Part shown: positions 1 through 7,024 of the stretch, one piece after another | Layout of the letters: each line of letters starts with the position of its first letter | Position numbering within the stretch: the first letter of the stretch is position 1 | Origin: Streptomyces anulatus | GTDB lineage: Bacteria > Actinomycetota > Actinomycetes > Streptomycetales > Streptomycetaceae | Direction: 5' to 3' | NCBI RefSeq assembly: GCF_014650675.1 | Contig: NZ_BMVK01000021.1 | Coordinates: forward strand, 62,001-126,000 | Length of the DNA stretch: 64,000 nt | Position numbers and translations under genes: made by a program | Notes under the pieces: model-generated | The model's database searches: none | What the model was told of the DNA's origin: nothing | Seen by the model: only the letters and a program-made list of their open reading frames with translations

Positions 1-90
1 CTGACCCGGCTCCACGGCCTCGACGAACTGGTCGGGCCGGTCGACACCCAGTCCGTGTACGTCACCATCGCCAATCCGCTGCACAGCTGA
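1..90 (+). CDS. C-terminal end of a siderophore-operon gene (partial)
   Basis: Only the last 29 codons are present, ending in TGA; the visible tail includes VYVTIANPLHS. The frame runs in from the left edge and is followed 81 bases later by an acyltransferase and an NIS synthetase, so an amine-forming (PLP-dependent) or amine-hydroxylating enzyme of the same pathway is the likely identity. The fragment is too short to choose between these from sequence alone. Confidence 0.5.
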   Translation: MTRLHGLDELVGPVDTQSVYVTIANPLHS

Positions 91-171
91 GCACCTGACC
101 GGCAGACTCCGACCGCACCCGCTCCGGAGACGCCCACCGACCGCACCCGGTCCAGAGAGGAGAGCGCCACC

Positions 172-933
172 GTGCCTCCCGCCGAACCCTCAGCGGAACC
201 CGACGCCGTACCGGCCGACCACGGCACCGCCGACCGGTCCGGCAGCAGCGCGGACGGGAGCACCGGCGTCGAGGACACCCTCGACCTGGAGCTCACCGAG
301 GAGCTCCTCGCCCTGATTGCCGAGGGCCGAAGCGCCGGGGCAGCCCGGGCCGGGGCCCCCGGCGAGCTGCTGGGCGACCCGGGGGCCTGGCCGCCCTCGG
401 CCACGGCGGCGGGAGAGTTCGCCCTTCTCCCCGTTTGGCCCGAGCGCGATCTCGCCGTCGTCAGCCGCTGGATGAACGACCCTGCCGTGGCGGCCTTCTG
501 GGAGCTCGCCGGACCCGAGTCCGTCACCGCCGACCACCTCAGGCCCCAGCTCGAAGGGGACGGCCGCAGCATTCCGTGCCTGGGCGTGCTCGACGGCACG
601 CCCATGAGCTACTGGGAGATCTACCGCGCCGATCTCGACCCCCTGGCCCGCCACTACCCCGCCCGCCCCCACGACACCGGCGTCCATCTCCTCATCGGGG
701 GCGTGAACAACCGGGGCCGGGGCGTGGGCACCACCCTGCTCCGCGCCGTCGCCGACCTCGTCCTGGACAACCTTCCGAGGTGCGGACGGGTCGTAGCCGA
801 GCCGGACCTGCGCAACACCCCATCCGTATCCGCTTTCCTCAGCGCCGGTTTCCGCTTCTCCGCCGAAGTGGATCTCCCCGACAAACGCGCCGCGCTGATG
901 ATCCGCGACCGAACGTACCGAGCCCAGCTGTGA
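172..933 (+). CDS. GNAT-family siderophore N-acyltransferase
   Basis: A 253-residue protein starting at GTG behind a GAGAGGAGAG ribosome site. The first 75 residues are a Pro/Ala/Glu-rich extension. The rest is an acetyltransferase fold with the acetyl-CoA loop NNRGRGVGTTLL at about residues 179-190 and the SYWEIYRADLDP segment typical of IucB/RhbD/DesC-type enzymes that acylate hydroxylated diamines. The next gene, 60 bases on, is an IucA/IucC synthetase, so this enzyme probably makes the N-acyl-N-hydroxy-amine or amino-acid monomer. The long N-terminal extension and the neighbouring helicase-lexA block suggest the second NIS cluster of streptomycetes, not the desferrioxamine operon. The substrate is not readable from sequence. 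Confidence 0.8.
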   Translation: MPPAEPSAEPDAVPADHGTADRSGSSADGSTGVEDTLDLELTEELLALIAEGRSAGAARAGAPGELLGDPGAWPPSATAAGEFALLPVWPERDLAVVSRWMNDPAVAAFWELAGPESVTADHLRPQLEGDGRSIPCLGVLDGTPMSYWEIYRADLDPLARHYPARPHDTGVHLLIGGVNNRGRGVGTTLLRAVADLVLDNLPRCGRVVAEPDLRNTPSVSAFLSAGFRFSAEVDLPDKRAALMIRDRTYRAQL

Positions 934-993
934 CTTACTCGCCGCACTTTCCACACCGCTCGAACCTCATAGGTTCCATCCGGAGGAGTCCCC

Positions 994-2901
994 GTGCCGA
1001 TATATCCCGCGAGCCGTGAATCAGCCGAGTCCCCGCAGCTGTTCAGCCCTCCGGAGCTGAACCGACAGATCTGGGACCGGGCCGCCGTACGGCTCCTCGC
1101 CAAGATGCTCGGCGAGTTCGCCTACGAGAAGATCATCGAGCCCGTCCCGGAGCCCGGGACCGGCGGACGCCACCGGCTGACCCTCGACGACGGGGGAGCG
1201 CTCGCCTTCACGGCCCGGCGCGGCGTGTACGGCAGCTGGCGCGTCGACCCCGACTCGATCGAGGTCACGGCGGGGCCCCCGGCCGCTCACGCCAACGGCT
1301 CATCCGCCGCCGCGAGCGCCGAGCCGCAGCCCAACGGCCCGGCCAGCGGCTCCCGGCCGTTCCGCGACCCGCTGACCTTCCTCACCCGGGCCCGGAGCCT
1401 CCTCGGGCTCGACGGCACGACGCTGGGCCACCTCATCCGCGAGCTGACCCGGACCCTGTCCGCCGACGCCCGGCTCGACCACACCGCGCTCACCGCCGAG
1501 CAGCTCGCCGCGCTCGACTACGCGGAGCTGGAGGGCCATCAGACCGGCCACCCCTGGCTGGTGGCGAGCAAGGGACGGCTCGGCTTCTCCGCCGCCGACG
1601 CCGCCCGCTTCACCCCCGAGACCCGCAGCCCGCTCCGGCTGCCGTGGATCGCGGTCAGCACCCGCATCGCGCAGTACCGGGGCGTGGGCCGCGTCGGCAC
1701 CCCCGAGCAGCTGTACGCCGGCGAGCTCGACGCGGACGTCCGGGACGCCTTCGCCGAGGTGCTGCGCGCCCGGGGGCACGACCCGCGGGACTACCTCTAC
1801 CTCCCCGTGCACCCCTGGCAGTGGGACGAGTGGATCGTGCCGCTCTTCGCGCCGGCCATCGCCGACGGCGACATCGTGGCCCTGCACACCGACGGCGACG
1901 CCCGCCTCCCGCAGCAGTCCATCCGTACGTTCGCGAACGTGGAGCGCCCCGAGCGGCACACCGTGAAGCTCCCGCTCTCCATCCTCAACACCCTGGTCTG
2001 GCGCGGCCTGCCGACCGAGCGGACCCTCGCCGCCCCCGCGGTCACCGCCTGGGTCCAGGGGCTGTGCGAGGACGACCCCTTCCTGCGCGACACCTGCCGG
2101 GTCGTCCTCCTCGGCGAGGTCGCCTCCGTCGCCGTGGAGCACCCGCTGTACGACCACCTCCCCGAGGCGCCCTACCAGTACAAGGAGATCCTCGGCGCGA
2201 TCTGGCGGGAGCCCCTGCCGCCCCGCCTCGCGCCGGGCGAACGCGCCCGCACGCTCGCCTCCCCCCTCCATACGGATCCGGCGGGCCGCGCGTTCACCGC
2301 GGAGCTGGTCGAGCGCTCCGGCCTGTCCCCGGACGTCTGGCTGAAGCGGCTCTTCGGTGCCCTGCTGCCGCCCCTGCTGCACTTCCTCTACCGCTACGGG
2401 ACCGTCTTCTCCCCGCACGGCGAGAACGCCATCGTCGTGTTCGACGAGAACGACGTGCCCGTACGGCTCGCCATCAAGGACTTCGTCGACGACGTCAACG
2501 TCAGCGCCCACCCGCTGCCCGAGCACGCAGGCATGCCCGACGAGGTGCGCGCCGTCCTCCTCACCGAGGAGCCGTCCTTCCTCACCCAGTTCATCCACTC
2601 CGGCCTCTTCGTGGGCGTCTTCCGCTATCTGTCCCCCCTGTGCGAGGAGCAGCTCGGTGTCTCCGAGGACGTGTTCTGGTCACTCGTCCGGGCGGAGATA
2701 GTCCGCCACCACGCCCGCTTTCCGGAGCTGAAGGAGCGGTTCGAGCTCTTCGACATGCTCACCCCCGAGATCGAGCGACTCTGTCTGAACCGCAACCGCC
2801 TGCTCGTCGACGGCTACCGGGACCGTGCCAGCCGGCCGCACGCGGCGATCCACGGCACGGTCCCCAACCCGTTGCACCCCTCCGCCCGCGTCCGGGAGTG
2901 A
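994..2901 (+). CDS. NRPS-independent siderophore (IucA/IucC family) synthetase
   Basis: A 635-residue ATP-dependent carboxylate-amine ligase that condenses siderophore monomers in the cytoplasm. Family signatures are clear: GHPWLVASKGRLGFS, LPVHPWQWDEW, the KLPLSILNTLVWRGLP segment, and SPHGENAIVVF followed by RLAIKDFVDDV, which form the ATP and substrate pocket. The C-terminal FhuF-like part occupies roughly residues 430-610. An Ala/Pro/Ser-rich insert near residues 92-125 makes it slightly longer than DesD-type enzymes (about 590). GTG start with CGGAGGAG eight bases upstream. It is the last gene of the operon; 38 bases separate it from an unrelated helicase. I saw no obvious DmdR1 iron box in the visible part. 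Confidence 0.9.
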   Translation: MPIYPASRESAESPQLFSPPELNRQIWDRAAVRLLAKMLGEFAYEKIIEPVPEPGTGGRHRLTLDDGGALAFTARRGVYGSWRVDPDSIEVTAGPPAAHANGSSAAASAEPQPNGPASGSRPFRDPLTFLTRARSLLGLDGTTLGHLIRELTRTLSADARLDHTALTAEQLAALDYAELEGHQTGHPWLVASKGRLGFSAADAARFTPETRSPLRLPWIAVSTRIAQYRGVGRVGTPEQLYAGELDADVRDAFAEVLRARGHDPRDYLYLPVHPWQWDEWIVPLFAPAIADGDIVALHTDGDARLPQQSIRTFANVERPERHTVKLPLSILNTLVWRGLPTERTLAAPAVTAWVQGLCEDDPFLRDTCRVVLLGEVASVAVEHPLYDHLPEAPYQYKEILGAIWREPLPPRLAPGERARTLASPLHTDPAGRAFTAELVERSGLSPDVWLKRLFGALLPPLLHFLYRYGTVFSPHGENAIVVFDENDVPVRLAIKDFVDDVNVSAHPLPEHAGMPDEVRAVLLTEEPSFLTQFIHSGLFVGVFRYLSPLCEEQLGVSEDVFWSLVRAEIVRHHARFPELKERFELFDMLTPEIERLCLNRNRLLVDGYRDRASRPHAAIHGTVPNPLHPSARVRE

Positions 2902-2939
2902 TCGCCGTTGTCAGTGGTGCGCCGTAGGGTGGTCGGGCT

Positions 2940-4910
2940 ATGACGAAGCCATCCCTCCCCGAGCTCCTGCACGCCGCCGTCACCGCCGTCGGCGGTACGG
3001 AAAGGCCCGGCCAGGTCACCATGGCCGAAGCCGTCGCCGAGGCCGTCGACGACCAATCCCACCTGCTCGTCCAGGCCGGCACCGGTACGGGCAAGTCGCT
3101 CGGCTATCTGGTGCCGGCCCTGGCGCACGGGGAGCGGGTCGTCGTGGCCACGGCCACCCTCGCCCTCCAGCGACAGCTCGTGGAGCGGGACCTGCCGCGT
3201 ACGGTCGAGTCCCTGCATCCGCTGCTGCGCCGCCGCCCGCAGTTCGCCATGCTCAAGGGCCGGTCGAACTACCTCTGCCTGCACCGGCTCCATGAAGGGG
3301 TTCCGCAGGACGAGGAGGAGGGGCTGTTCGACCAGTTCGAGGCGGCGGCCCCGTCCAGCAAGCTGGGGCAGGACCTGCTGCGGCTGCGGGACTGGTCGGA
3401 CGAGACGGAGACGGGCGACCGGGACGATCTGACCCCCGGCGTCTCGGACCGCGCCTGGGCGCAGATCTCGGTCTCCTCGCGGGAGTGCCTGGGCGCCACG
3501 AAGTGCGCGTACGGCGCGGAGTGCTTCGCGGAGGCGGCCCGCGAGCGCGCGAAGCTCGCGGACGTGGTCGTCACCAACCACGCCCTGCTCGCGATCGACG
3601 CCATCGAGGGCGCGCCGGTGCTGCCGTCGCACGAGGTGCTGATCGTCGACGAGGCCCATGAGCTGGTCTCCCGGGTCACCGGCGTCGCCACCGGCGAGCT
3701 CACCCCCGCCCAGGTCAACCGCGCGGTCCGCCGGGCGGCGAAGCTGGTCAACGAAAAGGCCGCCGACGCCCTGCAGACCGCGGCCGAGGGCTTCGAACGG
3801 GTCATGGAGCTGGCGCTCCCGGGGCGTCTGGAGGAGGTGCCCGAGGACCTCGGGTACGCGCTGATGGCGCTGCGCGACGCGGCACGCACGGTGATCTCCG
3901 CCATCGGCGCCACCCGGGACAAGTCGGTCGAGGACGAGAACGCCGTCCGCAAGCAGGCCCTGGCCTCGGTCGAGTCGATCCACGGCGTCGCCGAGCGCAT
4001 CACCCAGGGCTCCGAGTACGACGTCGTCTGGTACGAGCAGCACGACCGGTTCGGCGCCTCCGTCCGGGTCGCCCCGCTCTCCGTCTCCGGACTGCTGCGC
4101 GAGAAGCTCTTCGCCGAGCGGTCCGTGGTGCTGACCTCGGCCACCCTCAAGCTCGGCGGAGACTTCAACGGGGTGGGCGCGTCCCTCGGGCTGGCCCCCG
4201 AGGGCACGGCGGGCGAGGACGTCCCGCAGTGGAAGGGGCTGGACGTCGGCTCCCCGTTCGACTACCCGAAGCAGGGCATCCTCTATGTCGCCCGGCATCT
4301 GAACACCCCGGGCCGCGAAGGCTCCCGTACGGACATGCTGGACGAGCTCGCCGAGCTGGTGGAGGCGGCCGGCGGCCGCACGCTGGGGCTGTTCTCCTCC
4401 ATGCGGGGAGCCAAGGCGGCGGCCGAGGAGCTGCGGGGCCGCCTGGACAAGCCGATCCTGCTCCAGGGCGAGGAGACGCTCGGCGAGCTGATCAAGAACT
4501 TCGCCGCCGACCCGGAGACCTGCCTGTTCGGCACGCTGTCGCTCTGGCAGGGCGTGGACGTCCCGGGGGCGAGCTGTCAGCTGGTGGTCATGGACCGGAT
4601 TCCGTTCCCCCGGCCGGACGATCCGCTGATGAGCGCACGGCAGAAGGCGGTCGAGGAGGCGGGCGGCAACGGCTTCATGGCGGTGGCGGCGACGCACGCC
4701 GCTCTGCTGATGGCCCAGGGCGCGGGCCGGCTGGTCCGGGCCACGGGCGACAAGGGCGTCGTCGCCGTGCTGGACCCGAGGCTCGCCAACGCACGGTACG
4801 GGAGCTATCTGCGCGCCTCGCTGCCGGACTTCTGGTACACCACCGACCCGAACCAGGCGCGCCGCTCCCTGGCCGCCATCGACGCACGGGCCAAGGCGGA
4901 CGGGGCCTGA
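2940..4910 (+). CDS. DinG/XPD-type ATP-dependent DNA helicase
   Basis: A 656-residue superfamily 2 helicase. Walker A is AGTGTGKS near residues 46-53; the DEAH box (IVDEAHEL) is near 235-240; motif III/IV blocks include VVLTSATLKLGG and TLGLFSSMRGAK; the C-terminal arginine motif is QGAGRLVRA. Four cysteines at about 113, 183, 189 and 195 between Walker A and DEAH match the iron-sulfur cluster ligands of XPD and DinG, which unwind 5'-3' at R-loops and repair intermediates. ATG lies nine bases after TAGGGT, so the mRNA may have almost no leader. It sits convergent with lexA, which fits a DNA-damage setting, but no LexA box was seen in front of it. Confidence 0.88.
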   Translation: MTKPSLPELLHAAVTAVGGTERPGQVTMAEAVAEAVDDQSHLLVQAGTGTGKSLGYLVPALAHGERVVVATATLALQRQLVERDLPRTVESLHPLLRRRPQFAMLKGRSNYLCLHRLHEGVPQDEEEGLFDQFEAAAPSSKLGQDLLRLRDWSDETETGDRDDLTPGVSDRAWAQISVSSRECLGATKCAYGAECFAEAARERAKLADVVVTNHALLAIDAIEGAPVLPSHEVLIVDEAHELVSRVTGVATGELTPAQVNRAVRRAAKLVNEKAADALQTAAEGFERVMELALPGRLEEVPEDLGYALMALRDAARTVISAIGATRDKSVEDENAVRKQALASVESIHGVAERITQGSEYDVVWYEQHDRFGASVRVAPLSVSGLLREKLFAERSVVLTSATLKLGGDFNGVGASLGLAPEGTAGEDVPQWKGLDVGSPFDYPKQGILYVARHLNTPGREGSRTDMLDELAELVEAAGGRTLGLFSSMRGAKAAAEELRGRLDKPILLQGEETLGELIKNFAADPETCLFGTLSLWQGVDVPGASCQLVVMDRIPFPRPDDPLMSARQKAVEEAGGNGFMAVAATHAALLMAQGAGRLVRATGDKGVVAVLDPRLANARYGSYLRASLPDFWYTTDPNQARRSLAAIDARAKADGA

Positions 4911-4924
4911 TCCGCCGGCAGCCC

Positions 4925-4954
4925 GCCCACCCGCCCGGCTCCGGGCGGGTGGGC
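4925..4954 (+). terminator. Strong GC hairpin after the helicase gene
   Basis: Perfect 14-bp inverted repeat (GCCCACCCGCCCGG and its complement) with a two-base centre, 15 bases after the helicase stop codon. No T-tract follows, as is usual in Streptomyces. Confidence 0.8.
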
Positions 4955-4962
4955 AAGGCAAA

Positions 4963-5011
4963 GCCCCGGGACCGACGTCATGATCGACGTCCTAGGCAGT
5001 GACCCCGGGGC
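4963..5011 (-). terminator. Hairpin downstream of lexA
   Basis: GCCCCGGG at 4963-4970 pairs with CCCGGGGC at 5004-5011; inside the loop two GACGTC blocks can also pair. It lies 40 bases after the lexA stop on the minus strand and next to the helicase hairpin, so the two convergent genes have separate terminators. Confidence 0.5.
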
Positions 5012-5050
5012 AGACAGCCGTGACCGGCGCTCTTCTCGGATCTGACGTCC

Positions 5051-5848
5051 TCAGACCCGTCGCAGCACCGCCACCACCTTGCCGAGGATGGTCGCCTCGT
5101 CGCCGGGGATCGGCTGGTACGCGGCGTTGTGAGGGAGCAGCCATACGTGACCGTCCTCCCGGCGGAAGCGCTTGACCGTCGCCTCGCCGTCGAGCATGGC
5201 GGCGACGATGTCGCCGTTCTCCGCGACGGGCTGGCGGCGGACGGTGACCCAGTCGCCGTCACAGATCGCGGCCTCGATCATCGAGTCGCCGACGACCTTC
5301 AGGACGAACAGCTCACCGTCGCCGACGAGCTGGCGGGGGAGCGGGAAGACGTCCTCGACGGACTCCTCCGCGAGGATCGGGCCACCGGCGGCGATCCGGC
5401 CCACCAGCGGCACATAGGACGCGGCGGGCTTGCCCGTCGTGTCGGTCGGCTGGGTGCTGGGCTGGTCCGAGCCGCGCACCTCGTAGGCGCGGGGCCGGTG
5501 CGGGTCCCGGCGGAGGAAGCCCTTGCGCTCCAGCGCCATCAGCTGATGGGCGACGGACGAGGTGCTGGACAGGCCCACCGCCTGACCGATCTCCCGCATG
5601 GAGGGCGGGTATCCCCGCCGTTGCACGGAGTCGCGGATGACCTCGATGACCCGCCGTTGCCGGTCCGTGAGCCCCGAGCTGTCCGCCCGGATGCCGGGCG
5701 GCCTGCCGGGCATGGAACGTCCCGGGCGTGCGGGCTCGGGCCCGTCCGTGTTCGTGACTGAGTCATTCATGGCATGCACCGGCTCAAGTCGGCTCTGGGA
5801 GCGGTGGTCCCGGGCGGTGATGGTGGCGCTGTCTGCGGTGGTGGTCAC
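5051..5848 (-). CDS. lexA: LexA, SOS-response repressor and self-cleaving protease
   Basis: 265 residues. The N-terminal winged helix (residues 58-123, with YPPSMREIGQAVGL) is followed by the peptidase S24 domain. The self-cleavage bond is Ala154-Gly155 in GRIAAGGP; the catalytic pair is Ser189 (VVGDSMIEA) and Lys226 (GEATVKRF). The N-terminal 55-residue extension before the helix domain is usual for Streptomyces LexA. GTG start with GAGAGGGG seven bases before; an internal ATG at 5770 is an alternative. RecA filaments trigger cleavage after DNA damage, releasing SOS genes. A LexA box lies 62-77 bases upstream, so the gene is autoregulated. It is divergent from nrdR-nrdJ. Confidence 0.97.
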   Translation of the reverse strand: MTTTADSATITARDHRSQSRLEPVHAMNDSVTNTDGPEPARPGRSMPGRPPGIRADSSGLTDRQRRVIEVIRDSVQRRGYPPSMREIGQAVGLSSTSSVAHQLMALERKGFLRRDPHRPRAYEVRGSDQPSTQPTDTTGKPAASYVPLVGRIAAGGPILAEESVEDVFPLPRQLVGDGELFVLKVVGDSMIEAAICDGDWVTVRRQPVAENGDIVAAMLDGEATVKRFRREDGHVWLLPHNAAYQPIPGDEATILGKVVAVLRRV

Positions 5849-5909
5849 GTCGGCCCCTCTCGAATGTTCTCCCTAGCTGGACAACGGTAGTAGCTTTCGA
5901 AAGGTTGCG

Positions 5910-5925
5910 CCAAACACACGTTCGA
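5910..5925. promoter_or_regulatory. LexA box (SOS operator) of lexA
   Basis: CCAAACACACGTTCGA matches the actinobacterial SOS palindrome TCGAAC-N4-GTTCGA at 10 of 12 defined positions, with one perfect half-site. On the minus strand it overlaps the expected -35 region of lexA (TTGGCG, then TACTAC about 15 bases on). Confidence 0.75.
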
Positions 5926-6178
5926 GTGAAAAACGAATAAAGGGGTGCCGCAGTGCTACCGACAGGTGTATGAGCAACAGAATAGAGGCTGCGCGAACGC
6001 TCCGCGGAGGCCCGTCGCCGTCCCCGCCCGAGTCTTTCATCCGGACCCGCGCGCCGGTGCCCCGGCGGCTCGGCGGTCCCGCGTTTCCCGTACCCTCTTC
6101 TCTGGCCCACGCTCCCCCCGAGCGGCCTCCGAGCGAGGTCCGGTGCGCGACACGCGATGGGGCCGAAAACGCGACTCA

Positions 6179-6225
6179 ACCCTAGATCTAGTGGTTGGAT
6201 TGCTCCAGTCGCCCAGAAGTTGTGG
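6179..6225 (+). promoter_or_regulatory. Paired NrdR boxes upstream of nrdRJ
   Basis: Box 1 (6179-6194, ACCCTAGATCTAGTGG) matches the NrdR consensus ACACWATATATWGTGT at 12 of 16 positions and contains the palindrome CTAGATCTAG. Box 2 (6210-6225) is weaker on its left side but keeps TTGTGG on the right. They are 31 bases apart start to start (three helical turns), the spacing known for NrdR targets. The downstream genes are nrdR and nrdJ, so this is autoregulation by dATP/ATP-sensing NrdR. Confidence 0.75.
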
Positions 6226-6337
6226 TCGCGGTTCAATCGCACCGTGGTCATCGCCTATGCTGGGGACTGCTTCCAAGGGCCCGGACAAGGCCCTGAAGAG
6301 GCTATTCAGTCGTGCGTGTGAGGGAGGGTTGGGAGCC

Positions 6338-6850
6338 ATGCACTGCCCCTTCTGCAGGCACCCCGACAGCAGGGTCGTCGACAGTCGCACCACCGACGAC
6401 GGGACGTCGATCCGTCGCCGCCGGCAGTGCCCCGACTGTTCCCGCCGTTTCACCACGGTGGAGACCTGCTCGCTGATGGTGGTCAAGCGCAGCGGCGTGA
6501 CCGAGCCCTTCAGCCGCACCAAGGTCATCTCCGGCGTCCGCAAGGCCTGCCAGGGGCGACCCGTCACGGAGGACGCCCTCGCCAAGCTCGGCCAGCGGGT
6601 CGAGGAGGCGGTGCGCGCCACCGGCAGCGCCGAGCTGACCACCCACGACGTGGGACTGGCCATCCTCGGCCCGCTGCAGGAACTCGACCTCGTCGCGTAC
6701 CTGCGCTTCGCGTCCGTCTACCGGGCGTTCGATTCCCTGGAAGACTTCGAGGCCGCCATCGTGGAACTGCGTACGCAGCGGCCTTCCGCAGAGGACCGCG
6801 GAAGCGGAGAGACCCTTGAGGTCCCCGCGCCCGCCATTGCCGCCGACTGA
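6338..6850 (+). CDS. nrdR: NrdR, ribonucleotide reductase repressor
   Basis: 170 residues from the ATG at 6338, which is preceded by GGGAGG-type purines. The zinc ribbon uses Cys3, Cys6, Cys31 and Cys34 (MHCPFC and CPDC). An ATP-cone follows at about residues 46-136, opening with VVKRSGVTEPFSR, and binds ATP or dATP to switch DNA binding. The open frame continues far upstream to 5945, but that part has no NrdR character and covers the regulatory region. The gene is cotranscribed with nrdJ (174-base gap) and lies behind two NrdR boxes. Confidence 0.97.
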   Translation: MHCPFCRHPDSRVVDSRTTDDGTSIRRRRQCPDCSRRFTTVETCSLMVVKRSGVTEPFSRTKVISGVRKACQGRPVTEDALAKLGQRVEEAVRATGSAELTTHDVGLAILGPLQELDLVAYLRFASVYRAFDSLEDFEAAIVELRTQRPSAEDRGSGETLEVPAPAIAAD

Positions 6851-7024
6851 GCGGTACCCGCCCGGGACGCCCGTGCCCGCAGACGTAACGACTGCGGACC
6901 GGCGGCAGGGCGACATGAGATGTGCTTCCGGCTGCCGAGTGCGGCTTCCGGAGCATCGGACACACATTGTGCCTGGGAAGATCTGGGCACTTCAGGGCGT
7001 TTTCGCCCACATATGGGAGGCGGC

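Noticed and set aside
172..2901. Identification of the operon as desCD of desferrioxamine
   Set aside because: Neighbouring helicase-lexA-nrdR order and the N-terminal extension of the acyltransferase fit the other NIS locus better; the decisive upstream genes are outside the window.
2814..4961. 715-codon minus-strand frame opposite the helicase
   Set aside because: Antisense shadow; the sense strand encodes all helicase motifs and four Fe-S cysteines.
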